From Polaribacter vadi (GTDB lineage: Bacteria > Bacteroidota > Bacteroidia > Flavobacteriales > Flavobacteriaceae), in contig NZ_CP017477.1 in assembly GCF_001761365.1 (NCBI RefSeq), positions 580,501 to 644,500 of the forward strand: a DNA stretch of 64,000 bases. Reading direction: 5' to 3'. The translations under genes were made by a program, and so were the position numbers. Below are positions 16,413 to 26,158 of the stretch, piece after piece (the stretch's first letter is position 1; every line of letters starts with the position of its first letter). Below the pieces are notes generated by a model. It made no database searches. It had not been told where the DNA came from and saw nothing but the letters and a program-made list of their open reading frames with translations.

Positions 16413-17162
16413 TTATTTATTTTTTAAAGCCCCCATTATTTCACTCTTTTTCCTTGCAGATACAGGGATGTTTGATGAATCATTTAATATTAAATATCCA
16501 CCATCAGACTTTATAAATTCTTTTATATAACCTTTATTTACCAAATGACTTTGGTGAACTCTTAAAAAATTTACTTCTTTTAAAATATCTGCGTAATATT
16601 TTAATGTTTTCGATACTAAAATTTTAGTGGTATCCTTTAAATAGAAAGTTGTGTAGTTATTATCGGCCTTACAACGTATTATATCTTCGATATTTACAAC
16701 GATTATTTTTTCTGAAGTATGTAATGATAATCTTTTTGGCTTATTGTTAGGTGCTGTAACTAGCTGTTTTAAAACGTTTAATTGCTCTTTCTTTGGTTGA
16801 ATTTGAACTTTAGCTTTCTCTATTGCATTCGATAAATCCTCAATAGAATAAGGCTTTAAGATATAATCGATAGCAGCAAATTTAAAGGCTTTAATTGCAT
16901 ATTCATCACTTGCAGTTACAAATATTATTTTAGAGTTTAAGTTTGCTACAATCTCTAGAATATCAAATCCAGTACCATCTCCTAACATAATATCTAAAAA
17001 CAAAATATCTGGTTGTTGCTTTTGTAATAGTTTAGATGCTTCTACTACACTTGCAGCTTTTCCTATTATTTCTATGGATGGATGATATTTTTCAATATCA
17101 TTACATAACATTTCTAATGCTTCTGGAATATCATCTACCACAAATGATGTTAACTTACTCAT
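16413..17162 (-). CDS. LytTR-family response regulator
   Basis: A 249-residue two-domain regulator. The receiver domain (1-120) has the acidic pair Asp10/Asp11, phosphoacceptor Asp57 in ILFLDIML, and Lys in YILKPYS. The C-terminal LytTR DNA-binding domain (about 140-245) has KRLSLHTSEKIIVVNIEDI, RCKADNNYTTFYL and FLRVHQSHLVNKGYI. It is separated from the upstream histidine kinase gene by 40 bases and is surely its partner. Targets of such pairs in Flavobacteria vary, and none is indicated here. Confidence 0.94.
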   Translation of the reverse strand: MSKLTSFVVDDIPEALEMLCNDIEKYHPSIEIIGKAASVVEASKLLQKQQPDILFLDIMLGDGTGFDILEIVANLNSKIIFVTASDEYAIKAFKFAAIDYILKPYSIEDLSNAIEKAKVQIQPKKEQLNVLKQLVTAPNNKPKRLSLHTSEKIIVVNIEDIIRCKADNNYTTFYLKDTTKILVSKTLKYYADILKEVNFLRVHQSHLVNKGYIKEFIKSDGGYLILNDSSNIPVSARKKSEIMGALKNK

Positions 17163-17202
17163 GTTTGATTTTTTTATCGGTGAAATTCAATTAAGTTCTT
17201 TA

Positions 17203-19176
17203 TTAATAATCTGTTTTTAAAGGAATTCTAAAACTTACTTTAGTTCCTTTAATTTTAGTGTCTTCAATAATTTCATCAATTTTAAAATTACTTTTATAAG
17301 AGAGTATATGTAACCTTTCTTTAGCAACACTTAATGCTACAGATTTATGTTTTGTTGTTGATTTTCTTTTTTTAGATTGATGAATGCCTATGCCATTATC
17401 TATAATACTACAAAGCAAAAAACCATGTTCTACTTTAAAATTAATTTGAATTGTACCCAAATTGTTTTTTTGAAAAGCATGTTGTACACAATTTTCTACA
17501 AAAGGTTGTAGTAACATTGTTGGAATCAGGATTTCATCTGGATCTATATTATTTAAGTTTGATGTGATAGTATAGGTAAATGTTTTTGAACTCATTCTTT
17601 GTTCTAACTCAATATAATTCTTTAAAAGTGTAATTTCTTCTTGTAAAGTGATCTCTTCAGTTCTTGAATTGTTTAAAATTCCTCTTAATAAAATAGAAAA
17701 TTTAGAAATTGTAGCATTTAATTCATCAATTTTATTGGTATTGCCAAGTGCTTTAATTCCGTTTAAAACATTAAATATAAAATGCGGATTCATTTGCAAC
17801 TGCAAAGATTTTTGCTCTAAAGACAGTAAACGGTTTTTTAGTTTCAAGGAATCTAATCTCTCTTTGTGCTTTTTATTAATATTCTTAATATAAAAATCTA
17901 AATAAAAATAACCTATTAATAAGAATGATATGACAACTGCAAAAATAAACCAGACTTGTTTGTAAAAAGGAGCATCAATTTTAAACGAAAAAGAGATAAT
18001 GTCACTTTCATAATTATCTATTTTAGACTGTACTTCAAAACTATATTTACCAGCATTTAAATTGGGAAACTGAATGGTATTATTCCTAGACCAAGGAGAA
18101 AAATTGTTAGTTAGTTTATACCTATATAAGACTTTTTTAGGATTTGAAAGATGTACAGTTTTAAAAGTAATGGAGATATTATTTTCTGAATTCGAGAAAT
18201 TCACCTTTTTATCTAAAAACAAAGAATCTACATTTTGATGATTTACTTGAAGATTCTCAAAATAAATAGTTGGTTTAAAAAAAGATTGATTTTCTGCATC
18301 ATTTTTTAAAGTATAAATTCCTTTATCAGAAGCTATAAATGTAGATTTTTGGCAATCATTAAAAACGGAGTAAATTGTATTTGTGGCTAAAGCATTGTAT
18401 TTATTAATTTTCTGTTTAAAAGAAAAGGAGGGAAGTACAAAAATTTCCAATCCGTTTGTTTTGGAAGTTACCCAAAGCTCATTTTTTAATTTTTTGATAG
18501 ATGAAATATTCTCTAATGTTGGTATTTCTTTTTCAATTGATGTATCGTTTACTAGTAACAATCCATTTTGAGAAGTTGCTGCAACCATTTTGTCTTGAAA
18601 AGCTAAAAGAGAAACTATATGATCTGTAGATATTCTAAAAATATTTTTAGGTTTTTGCAAATCATCTATTTGCCAAAGACCTTTATTAGAAGCAATATAA
18701 AAAGTATTCTGATGAAAAATAATGTCATTAATAATCGAAAAATCTATAATTGAATTAATTTTAACAGGTTCTAAAATAGTATTCTTAAAGTGATAAACGC
18801 CTTCTTGAGTTCCTAAAAATAGGTCATCATCTTTTAAGAAAATTTTTAAGATTTTTTTCCCTTGTATAAATTGTTCTTTACTTTTATTTTTGATGAACAA
18901 TCCATTTTCTGACCCTGCATAAATTGCATCATCTTTAACAAATATGGTGTGTGTATTTAGTTTATTGATTTGCGTAAAATCATCGCCATCAAATTGAACC
19001 AAACCTTTATTTGTAGCAATTAATAAATAGCCAATTTTATTTTGCTGTATATCAAAAATAGTATTGCTTGGCAAACCATCATCCATAGATATGTTTCTGA
19101 TATTTTGTTGAGCATAATTGGTAAATGCTGATAATATCAGCATAAAAAACAAGATATATTTTTGAAAAATCGTCAT
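17203..19176 (-). CDS. LytS/YpdA-type sensor histidine kinase with periplasmic beta-propeller
   Basis: A 657-residue membrane kinase. A signal peptide (to about 22, ending NYAQ) is followed by propeller repeats from about 25 to 310 (ISMDDGLPSNTIFDIQQNKIGYLLIATNKG pattern, each repeat with short IxxSxxG-like turns), a Y_Y_Y-type beta domain (about 320-400), one membrane segment near 407-430 (WFIFAVVISFLLIGYFYL), then a His_kinase domain with MNPHFIFNVLNGI (His near 464) and ATPase boxes FVENCVQHAF and IIDNGIGI. This is the usual cognate kinase of LytTR regulators, and the LytTR gene is 40 bases downstream. The ligand is unknown. Confidence 0.93.
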   Translation of the reverse strand: MTIFQKYILFFMLILSAFTNYAQQNIRNISMDDGLPSNTIFDIQQNKIGYLLIATNKGLVQFDGDDFTQINKLNTHTIFVKDDAIYAGSENGLFIKNKSKEQFIQGKKILKIFLKDDDLFLGTQEGVYHFKNTILEPVKINSIIDFSIINDIIFHQNTFYIASNKGLWQIDDLQKPKNIFRISTDHIVSLLAFQDKMVAATSQNGLLLVNDTSIEKEIPTLENISSIKKLKNELWVTSKTNGLEIFVLPSFSFKQKINKYNALATNTIYSVFNDCQKSTFIASDKGIYTLKNDAENQSFFKPTIYFENLQVNHQNVDSLFLDKKVNFSNSENNISITFKTVHLSNPKKVLYRYKLTNNFSPWSRNNTIQFPNLNAGKYSFEVQSKIDNYESDIISFSFKIDAPFYKQVWFIFAVVISFLLIGYFYLDFYIKNINKKHKERLDSLKLKNRLLSLEQKSLQLQMNPHFIFNVLNGIKALGNTNKIDELNATISKFSILLRGILNNSRTEEITLQEEITLLKNYIELEQRMSSKTFTYTITSNLNNIDPDEILIPTMLLQPFVENCVQHAFQKNNLGTIQINFKVEHGFLLCSIIDNGIGIHQSKKRKSTTKHKSVALSVAKERLHILSYKSNFKIDEIIEDTKIKGTKVSFRIPLKTDY

Positions 19177-19416
19177 AAAACAAACTTACTAAATAAAATT
19201 TTTTGAATTTTGGAAGTTATTACTTAATTAACTATTGCTGCTTTTTTTTTCATTAATAATAAGTGAAATAAAATTTTATTTTGGATTCCTTTTTTCAAAG
19301 GAATGACAAATTTATAGGAACTTCAAGGTAAAACCTTGAATAACTCTTTAGAATTAAAACGCCATTACACACAATTTTGTATAATGACGTTTTACAAACT
19401 ACTTTTCCTTTTTCAA

Positions 19417-20508
19417 TTATTTCATTGCATACAAACGTTTGTTATTTGTATCTGGAGTTATGTATTCCAATTCTCCATAAGGTTTAATTAAGGGCTTTAA
19501 AACCACTAAACCCGTTGTTTTACCTTTAATGATTAAGGTGCTATTTTTAAGTTGATAAGACCATCTGAATTTTTCGATTGGAATGTTCAATTGCTTCACA
19601 TCAGCATATAAAACTTCTTGAAGTTCTATAAAATCCATCAATTCATCTTGATTTTCGAAAGTTGGAATTTCATTATCAGAATTATGATAATCCAATTCGA
19701 ATTTTAAAGGAATTGTAAACTGCTTTGTATATGCTTCACCAACAAATCTTTCCTCATCATTATACAAAACATTCAGCCAATCTATATCTTTTTCTTCAGG
19801 ATATTTTGCAGCAATTTCTTTTGATAAATCTACTTTTCCTGGAGAATATGCTGTTGGATAAAACACATAATGTGGTTTTGCTAAATAATGTTGTGTAAAA
19901 TCGCCATTAAAAATAGAATAGTAAGGAGAAGCAATTACATTTGGCATTTCGTCTGAACAAAATGCATCTTTAAAAGTGTTCATCAACTCTTTATTTTCTC
20001 CCAAACCATTGGCATGAAAAATAATTTTTGAGTTTGCATTTACACTTTCTCGTAAAATTGGTAACGTTCCTTTTGTAATGTTTTTACGTAATGTTTCTGC
20101 AGTAATTTTTTCGCCTTTTATAACAGTTTCTAGACTCAAACCTTTAAAAGGATTGCTGTTGTTTACAATATGAATTTCTCCATAAGGCTTTTCAGATTCG
20201 TTGCTGTTTAACCAATTGATAATTTCTTCTAAAGAATATTGATCTTCTACAATTTCGAATTGTTGTTCCTCAAAATAAGCTCTTGCATTGTTGTAATAAG
20301 TTTCTGTTCCTTTATCGAAACCTGTAATAAAAACTAAAGGATTTCTGGAAAGAACTTCCTCTTTTATAGTATAATCTAACGTGTTTTCTGTTGATGCAAT
20401 AGTGGGTGTATTTTTTTTGATTGTTGATGATTGATCACAATTAATTAACAGACTTGTTGATAAAAATAGTGCCAATACAAAGATTGATATTTTAAATAAA
20501 GTTTTCAT
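19417..20508 (-). CDS. Lipoprotein of unknown function
   Basis: A 363-residue protein that I do not recognise. It has a lipoprotein signal (ALFLSTSLLINC, Cys about 24). Residues about 55-210 look like an alpha/beta domain: hydrophobic strands LVFITGF, GEIHIVNN, KIIFHANGLG and NVIASPYYSIF alternate with helices. The C-terminal 100 residues look beta-rich with FRWSYQLKNSTLIIKGKT. It stands alone, with 240 bases before the kinase gene and a repeat-rich gap behind it. The strand order with HANGLG recalls hydrolase or caspase-like folds, but no catalytic pair is placed convincingly. Confidence 0.6.
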   Translation of the reverse strand: MKTLFKISIFVLALFLSTSLLINCDQSSTIKKNTPTIASTENTLDYTIKEEVLSRNPLVFITGFDKGTETYYNNARAYFEEQQFEIVEDQYSLEEIINWLNSNESEKPYGEIHIVNNSNPFKGLSLETVIKGEKITAETLRKNITKGTLPILRESVNANSKIIFHANGLGENKELMNTFKDAFCSDEMPNVIASPYYSIFNGDFTQHYLAKPHYVFYPTAYSPGKVDLSKEIAAKYPEEKDIDWLNVLYNDEERFVGEAYTKQFTIPLKFELDYHNSDNEIPTFENQDELMDFIELQEVLYADVKQLNIPIEKFRWSYQLKNSTLIIKGKTTGLVVLKPLIKPYGELEYITPDTNNKRLYAMK

Positions 20509-20662
20509 AATTTCTATTTTTTAGTGTTATACACTGTAAAAGTAGTTATGAACTTTAGGTAAATTTTGGCTGTTTTAGAATTCGTGAAGTGTGAATTAGA
20601 ATTCGTACTTCATTTTTTATGTTGATGAGAATTTGATGATTTTTATGAACCAAATTTTAGAT

Positions 20663-20687
20663 CTCACAGGTTTTAAAAACCTGTGAG
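20663..20687. repeat. Intergenic palindrome
   Basis: CTCACAGG (20663-20670) and CCTGTGAG (20680-20687) form a stem around TTTTAAAAA. A related but different palindrome lies at 20872-20901. Such hairpins are frequent between flavobacterial genes. Confidence 0.7.
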
Positions 20688-20759
20688 GTCTTTGAAAGTT
20701 TAGTTTTAAAATGGTTTTAGTATTAAAATTACAGATAGTTTGCAAAGAAGTTTAGCCCA

Positions 20760-20835
20760 GATTGAAATGGCATCCTTTTTTCTTTTTCAGAAAAAAGATA
20801 TAACCTTTCGACTGCGCTCAAGATAAATTCCAAGC
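20760..20835. repeat. Dispersed intergenic element, copy A
   Basis: It begins GATTGAAATGGCATCC and ends with a 44-base block (20791-20834) containing CCTTTCGACTGCGCTCAAG. The same two blocks occur in reverse orientation at 24823-24980, where about 80 bases separate them instead of about 10. The 410 bases 20509-20918 otherwise hold only palindromes and no gene. Confidence 0.8.
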
Positions 20836-20871
20836 TGGAAATAGCTCCAAAAAAAAGTTATAAATTATAAA

Positions 20872-20901
20872 AACCTACAAGGTTGAAAAACCTTGCAGGT
20901 T
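20872..20901 (-). terminator. Hairpin after uvrA, possible terminator
   Basis: AACCTACAAGGTT (20872-20884) pairs with AACCTTGCAGGTT (20889-20901), one wobble or mismatch, 18 bases beyond the uvrA stop. The T-run on the minus strand is short, so it may be a repeat rather than an efficient terminator. Confidence 0.45.
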
Positions 20902-20918
20902 GTATCTTGAAGTAAATT

Positions 20919-23705
20919 TTATAATTTCTCAGCTAAATATTTAGCAGTATAAGATTCTTTATTTTTTGCTAATGCTTCTGGAGTTCCCTGAAAAATAAGG
21001 TTTCCACCATTTTTACCTCCTTCTAAACCTAAATCGATAATATAATCTGCACACTTAATGAGTTCTATATTATGCTCAATCACAATAATTGAATGTCCTT
21101 TTTTGATCAATTCATTAAAAGATTTCAGTAATTTTTTAATATCGTGAAAATGCAAACCTGTTGTGGGTTCATCAAAAATAAATAAGGCTTTGTCTTTAGT
21201 TGTTCCTTTTACTAAAAAGGATGCAAGTTTTATACGTTGAGCTTCACCACCAGAAAGGGTAGAAGAAGATTGCCCCAAAGTAACATACCCCAAACCAACA
21301 TCTTGCAAGGGTTTTAATTTTTTGGCGATTTTAGTCACTAAATTTTCAGAGAAAAAAGCAACTGCATCATCAATGGTTAAATTTAAAATATCGTCAATGG
21401 ATTTTCCATCGAACTTTACTTCTAAAACTTCTTTTTTGAATCGTTTTCCATTACAAACATCGCATTCTAAATGCACGTCTGCCATAAATTGCATTTCAAT
21501 GGTAACTTCGCCTTCACCTTTACAAGTTTCACAACGTCCACCTTCAACATTAAAAGAAAAGTGTTTGGGTTTGTAATTTCTTATTTTTGATAATTTCTCA
21601 TTCGAATATAAAGCTCTGATATCATCATACGCCTTAATATACGTTACAGGATTTGAACGCGATGAACGCCCAATAGGATTTTGATCTATAAATTCTACAT
21701 GTTTTATATTCTCGAAATTTCCTTTAATTTCTGTATGTTGTCCAATTTTATCTCCATAACCTTGTAGCTTTTTTTGCATTGATGGATATAAAATTTTCTT
21801 AACCAATGTGCTTTTCCCTGAACCAGAAACCCCAGTTATAACCGTTAAAGAATCTAAAGGAAATGTAACATCTACATTTTGTAAATTATGTTCTCTTGCT
21901 CCAATAATTTGAATATTATTTTTTGAGGTTCTACGTTTTGTAGGCACTTCAATCTTTAATTCTTCATTTAAATATTTTGCAGTTAAAGAGTCAGATTTTA
22001 AGATTTCATCGAAATTACCTTCAGCAACTACATTTCCTCCAAAAGTTCCTGCTTCTGGACCAATATCGATGATGTAATCAGCTTCTTTCATGATATCTTC
22101 ATCATGTTCAACAACTACAACTGTGTTGCCTAAATCACGTAAATCTTTTAAAACTCCAATTAAACGTTCTGTATCTTTTGGATGCAAACCAATACTGGGT
22201 TCATCTAAAATATACATAGAACCCACCAATGAACTTCCTAGTGAAGTTGCCAAATTTATACGCTGACTTTCACCTCCAGAAAGTGTGTTTGAAGTTCTGT
22301 TGATGGTTAAATAATTTAAACCAACATCCGTTAAAAATTTTAAACGATTGTTAATTTCCATCATTAAACGTTTTGCTATTTTCTCATCATAGGTATCTAA
22401 TTTAATGTTTTTAAAGAACACAGCCAATTCATCTAAAGGTAATGAAACCAAATCAGAAATTGTTTTTTCGTTTATTTTTACATAATTGGCTTCTTGTCTT
22501 AAACGTTTACCATTACAGGTTGTACATTTTGTTTTTCCACGATAACGTGATAACATTACTCGATTCTGAATTTTATAACTTTTTTCTTCTAAAGCTGCAA
22601 AAAAGTGATTGATTCCATTAAAATTCTTGTTCCCATTCCAAACTAATTCTTTCTGTGCATCTGTTAGCTGAAACCAAGGTTTGTGAACAGGAATATCAAA
22701 TTTATAAGCAACAGCAATTAATTCTTCTTTATAATGAATGTAAGATGGAGTTCTAAAAGGAAAAATGGCATCATCAAAAATAGATAAACCTGTATTTGGA
22801 ATGACCAAATCTTCATCAATTCCAATAACATTTCCATAACCTTCGCAAGTTGGGCAAGCTCCATAAGGATTGTTAAAACTAAACAAATGAGTGTTTGGTT
22901 CTAGAAAAGTCATACCATCTAAATCGAACTTATTACTAAATTCAGTTACTGTATTATCTGCCAAATTTTCGATAAAACAAATTCCTTTTCCTTCAAAAAA
23001 AGCAGTTTGTACTGCATCTGCTAACCTGTTGTAAAAATCTTCATCATCTTTAGTTACAACTCGATCTACAACTAAATATAAAGGTTCGTTTTTAAAATCC
23101 TTTTGTGGAAAATCTGCAATTCTATATACTTGATCATTCCATTTTAATCTTGCATAGCCTTGTTGTTCTAAAACTTGTAAAACTGTTTTTAGTTCTCTAT
23201 TTTCATCAATAGTAACTGGTGCAAATAATAAAAGTTTTGTTTTTTCTTCAAATTTCTGAACGAATTTTACCACATCAGAAACTGTATCTTTTTTAACTTC
23301 GTTTCCAGAAATAGGAGAGAAGGTCTTCCCAATTCTGGCATATAATAATTTTATATAATCGTAAATTTCTGTGGATGTACCTACTGTAGATCTTGGGTTT
23401 GTAGAATTTACTTTTTGCTCAATAGCAATTGCAGGTGCAATACCCTTTATATAATCTACTTTTGGTTTGTCTAATTTTCCCAAAAACTGACGAGCATAAG
23501 AACTTAAACTCTCTACATATCTTCTTTGACCTTCTGCATACAACGTATCAAAAGCAAGCGAAGATTTACCAGAACCAGAAAGCCCAGTAATTACAACGAG
23601 TTTATTTCTTGGAATTACAACATCAATATTTTTTAAATTGTGCAATTTTGCACCTTTAATAATGATGTTTTCTTTAGGATTTATTGTGGAAATATCAGGC
23701 TTCAT
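20919..23705 (-). CDS. uvrA: Excinuclease ABC subunit A
   Basis: A 928-residue DNA-damage recognition ATPase of nucleotide excision repair, with two ABC modules. Module 1 has Walker [10 protein letters not shown] (about 42-50), zinc cysteines CPTCEGYG and CTTCNGKRL in the insertions, and signature [11 protein letters not shown] with Walker [12 protein letters not shown]. Module 2 has GVSGSGKST, the zinc finger CETCKGEG...CDVCNGKR that controls damage binding, and [11 protein letters not shown] with [11 protein letters not shown]. All expected motifs are intact and the length is normal. UvrB and UvrC are not in this window. It is divergent from the sigma factor gene. Confidence 0.97.
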   Translation of the reverse strand: MKPDISTINPKENIIIKGAKLHNLKNIDVVIPRNKLVVITGLSGSGKSSLAFDTLYAEGQRRYVESLSSYARQFLGKLDKPKVDYIKGIAPAIAIEQKVNSTNPRSTVGTSTEIYDYIKLLYARIGKTFSPISGNEVKKDTVSDVVKFVQKFEEKTKLLLFAPVTIDENRELKTVLQVLEQQGYARLKWNDQVYRIADFPQKDFKNEPLYLVVDRVVTKDDEDFYNRLADAVQTAFFEGKGICFIENLADNTVTEFSNKFDLDGMTFLEPNTHLFSFNNPYGACPTCEGYGNVIGIDEDLVIPNTGLSIFDDAIFPFRTPSYIHYKEELIAVAYKFDIPVHKPWFQLTDAQKELVWNGNKNFNGINHFFAALEEKSYKIQNRVMLSRYRGKTKCTTCNGKRLRQEANYVKINEKTISDLVSLPLDELAVFFKNIKLDTYDEKIAKRLMMEINNRLKFLTDVGLNYLTINRTSNTLSGGESQRINLATSLGSSLVGSMYILDEPSIGLHPKDTERLIGVLKDLRDLGNTVVVVEHDEDIMKEADYIIDIGPEAGTFGGNVVAEGNFDEILKSDSLTAKYLNEELKIEVPTKRRTSKNNIQIIGAREHNLQNVDVTFPLDSLTVITGVSGSGKSTLVKKILYPSMQKKLQGYGDKIGQHTEIKGNFENIKHVEFIDQNPIGRSSRSNPVTYIKAYDDIRALYSNEKLSKIRNYKPKHFSFNVEGGRCETCKGEGEVTIEMQFMADVHLECDVCNGKRFKKEVLEVKFDGKSIDDILNLTIDDAVAFFSENLVTKIAKKLKPLQDVGLGYVTLGQSSSTLSGGEAQRIKLASFLVKGTTKDKALFIFDEPTTGLHFHDIKKLLKSFNELIKKGHSIIVIEHNIELIKCADYIIDLGLEGGKNGGNLIFQGTPEALAKNKESYTAKYLAEKL

Positions 23706-23921
23706 CTATCTAAAATATAAGGCATAAAAATACTACTATTTTAACGGATAGGAAAAAAAGTTTATGCTTCAATTTGTTAAAAAAGTTTGCCTAATTAAAA
23801 ATTAATACTATATTTGAGCACTTAATAATCACAAAATTAGACGCATATAGCTTAAAATTACTTTTAACATTATTTATATAATAATAAAAAAAGGAACCAC
23901 TAGTTCTTTTAAAAAGTAGTT

Positions 23922-24509
23922 ATGATGCGAAAAAATACAATTTCCGATAGTACTTTAGTAAGCGAATACATTCAAGGTAAAGAAGCTTCTTTAAGTATAT
24001 TAATCAACAGACATCAACAAAGATTATTCAGCTTTATTTATAGTAAAGTGAAGGATAGAGATATTACAGAAGATGTTTTTCAAGACACATTTATTAAAGT
24101 AATTAAAACCTTAAAAAAAGGGAATTATAACGAAGAAGGTAAGTTTTTGCCTTGGGTGATGAGAATTGCACACAATTTGGTAATCGATCATTTTAGAAAA
24201 ACAAAAAGAATGCCCGCTTTTAGAACTACAGATGAGTTCGATATTTTTTCTGTTTTAGGTGATGGAACCTTAAATGCTGAAAAACAATTGATACAAGAAC
24301 AAATATTTTCTGATGTTAGAGAACTTGTAAATGAGTTGCCAGAAGAACAAAAAGAAGTTTTGGTAATGCGTATGTATAAAGACATGAGTTTTAAGGAAAT
24401 TAGCGAAAACACTGGAGTTAGCATTAATACAGCTTTAGGTAGAATGCGTTATGCATTAATAAACATGCGTAAAATAATAGATAAACATAAAATTATTTTG
24501 GTGAATTAA
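23922..24509 (+). CDS. RNA polymerase sigma factor, ECF type (sigma-70 family)
   Basis: A 195-residue two-domain sigma factor. Region 2 (about 18-90) has DRDITEDVFQDTFIKV and PWVMRIAHNLVIDHFRK, and region 4 (about 130-185) has LPEEQKEVLVMRMY and FKEISENTGVSINTALGRMR. There is no anti-sigma gene next to it. A 47-residue protein is encoded 57 bases behind it, followed by a terminator, so the two probably form one transcript. The promoters it serves are not known. Confidence 0.92.
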   Translation: MMRKNTISDSTLVSEYIQGKEASLSILINRHQQRLFSFIYSKVKDRDITEDVFQDTFIKVIKTLKKGNYNEEGKFLPWVMRIAHNLVIDHFRKTKRMPAFRTTDEFDIFSVLGDGTLNAEKQLIQEQIFSDVRELVNELPEEQKEVLVMRMYKDMSFKEISENTGVSINTALGRMRYALINMRKIIDKHKIILVN

Positions 24510-24566
24510 CAATAAAGTAAAATATGCGTCGTTAATAGTTTATAACCAACAAATTAAACAGCTTAT

Positions 24567-24710
24567 ATGATGCAACTTTACTCAAAAAAGCCTTCTGAAT
24601 TTCAGATGCAACCCAAAAAAGAAACAGTTCAATTTTTGATTAATTTTTCCAAATCGCTAACTATTGTAAAAACAAAATCAGAAGACTTCATTGAATTGAA
24701 TTTGAATTAA
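24567..24710 (+). CDS. Small 47-residue protein behind the sigma factor
   Basis: ATG at 24567 (a second ATG follows at once) opens a frame of 47 codons ending TAA at 24708-24710. It begins MMQLYSKKPSEFQMQPKKE and continues with a short amphipathic stretch VQFLINFSKSL; there is no signal peptide or cysteine. A strong terminator begins four bases after the stop, which marks a real transcript end. From memory, similar short proteins follow this sigma factor in other Flavobacteria, which I cannot check here. A role as a small partner of the sigma factor is a guess. Confidence 0.7.
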   Translation: MMQLYSKKPSEFQMQPKKETVQFLINFSKSLTIVKTKSEDFIELNLN

Positions 24711-24714
24711 GAGC

Positions 24715-24748
24715 GGAAAAAGCTTCAACACATGTTGAAGCTTTTTCC
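24715..24748 (+). terminator. Intrinsic terminator after the sigma factor unit
   Basis: A 16-bp perfect stem, 24715-24730 with 24733-24748 (GGAAAAAGCTTCAACA and its complement), two-base loop, with a T-run inside the right arm. Confidence 0.85.
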
Positions 24749-24822
24749 AGTTTTAGCCTATTTTGATAGTTGGTATATTCCAAAATTATATTTAAATATT
24801 TTGGACGTTCCCTAAAAAGGTT

Positions 24823-24980
24823 TGGCTTGGAATTTATCTTGAGCGCAGTCGAAAGGTTATATCTTTTTTATGCGGAATTTTAATTAACCTTGTTTTTATT
24901 AATAAGTTTGTTTCTTATCAGTATAAGATATTGAAATTAAGTTAGTATAAAAAAGGATGCCATTTCAATCCCTAGCGCAC
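24823..24980. repeat. Dispersed intergenic element, copy B (inverted relative to 20760-20835)
   Basis: The block at 24825-24869 is the reverse complement of 20791-20834, and 24949-24978 is the reverse complement of the block starting at 20760; the middle differs. The whole gap 24711-25238 (528 bases) contains a terminator, this element and AT-rich DNA, but no gene I can support. Confidence 0.8.
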
Positions 24981-25238
24981 ATTTTTGTCGACTTTTATAC
25001 ATTGGAAATCAACAGTAATTATTTAAAAATTTCAAAAGTATTCTTTTAATCTAATTGTATGAGATCCTTTCAGGATAACAAACTGTATTGATATTCAATT
25101 TTATCTGTATCAAAATTATTTTCTCTATGAATCTCTGTAAAAAAATCAGCAAAACTCTGCATTCATAATTTTTCAAAAGCGCTACTAAAAAAATCAAAAG
25201 AATTAATACGCGCTTAATTTTCTCCCGAAATTGCATCC

Positions 25239-25862
25239 ATGGAAAATATATTAGTAGCAGGTGCAAATGGTACCACAGGAAAAAAAATAGTAACATTGTT
25301 AGAATCATCACAATATTTTAATCCAGTTGCTATGGTTCGTAAAAAAGAACAACAAGAACAATTTGAAAAAAGAAATATAAAAACAGTGTTAGCGGATTTA
25401 GAAGAAGATGTTTCGCATACAACAGAAAACATTGATAAAGTTATATTTGCAGCAGGTTCTGGAGGTAAAAAGGTAAAAGAAGTAGATGAAAATGGCGCAA
25501 TAAAACTGATTGACGCTTCTAAAAACACAAAGGTTAAAAAGTTTATTATGTTAAGTTCTATGGGCGCAGATAACCCAGAAGAGGCTAAAGATTTAAAAGA
25601 ATATTTGCAAGCAAAACACAATGCAGATGTTTATTTAAGAGATAGTAATTTGCCATTTTCGATTGTTAGACCAGGTTCTTTAACAGATGATAAAGGAAAA
25701 GGAAAAATAGAACTTTCTGAAAAATTAAATAAAAGTGGAGAAATTAGTAGAGATGATGTTGCACAAACTTTAGTAAGAGTTTTACACGATTCTGCAACCA
25801 TAAACGAAACGTTCGAAATTATAAAAGGAGATACTTTAATTGGAAAGGCGATTCCTAATTAA
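25239..25862 (+). CDS. Atypical SDR, NAD(P)-binding protein
   Basis: A 207-residue protein with a N-terminal nucleotide motif VAGANGTTGKKIV (TGxxGxxG type) and FIMLSSMGAD in the place of the usual SDR serine, then SIVRPGSLTD. This is the layout of the small NAD(P)-binding 'atypical SDR' group (YwnB/YhfK-like), many of which bind NADP but lack the catalytic Tyr-Lys pair. The reaction is unknown. It is preceded by a repeat-rich gap and followed by a hairpin terminator. Confidence 0.85.
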   Translation: MENILVAGANGTTGKKIVTLLESSQYFNPVAMVRKKEQQEQFEKRNIKTVLADLEEDVSHTTENIDKVIFAAGSGGKKVKEVDENGAIKLIDASKNTKVKKFIMLSSMGADNPEEAKDLKEYLQAKHNADVYLRDSNLPFSIVRPGSLTDDKGKGKIELSEKLNKSGEISRDDVAQTLVRVLHDSATINETFEIIKGDTLIGKAIPN

Positions 25863-25916
25863 TAAAAAAAGCCGCATTTAATTTCTCCAAAGGGGAAAAA
25901 CACTCTTTTTTAAAAG

Positions 25917-25956
25917 AAAAACTCTTACAATTTCCGTAGAATTTGTAAGAGTTTTT
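25917..25956. terminator. Intrinsic terminator after the atypical SDR gene
   Basis: AAAACTCTTACAA pairs with TTGTAAGAGTTTT (left arm to 25930, right arm from 25943), followed by Ts. Confidence 0.75.
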
Positions 25957-25979
25957 TTCATTAAAAAATAATCTATATT

Positions 25980-26150
25980 TTTTATAAATAACTATTTCCT
26001 CTGTGAATCTCAGCGAAAAAAACTCTGAGAATCTCTGTGTAATAATTTCCACAACAATCAGTGCAAATCCGTGAAATCCGTGTCAAAAACTATTTTCTCT
26101 GCGAAACTCCGTGTCAAATTTACTCACAATCATAAGTAAAAATCCGTGAA
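25980..26150. repeat. Degenerate 'ctctgtgaa-tccgtg' repeat cluster
   Basis: Short variants of CTCTGTGAATCTC and ATCCGTGAAATC recur several times between the SDR and nth genes, and again near 25125-25165. This is a dispersed, degenerate intergenic repeat with no coding sense. Nothing else is seen in the 296-base gap. Confidence 0.6.
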
Positions 26151-26158
26151 ATCAGAGT

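Noticed and set aside
19417..20508. Caspase-like (C14/CHAT) peptidase
   Set aside because: HANGLG is suggestive, but the only following Cys precedes the strand where the catalytic Cys should come after it.
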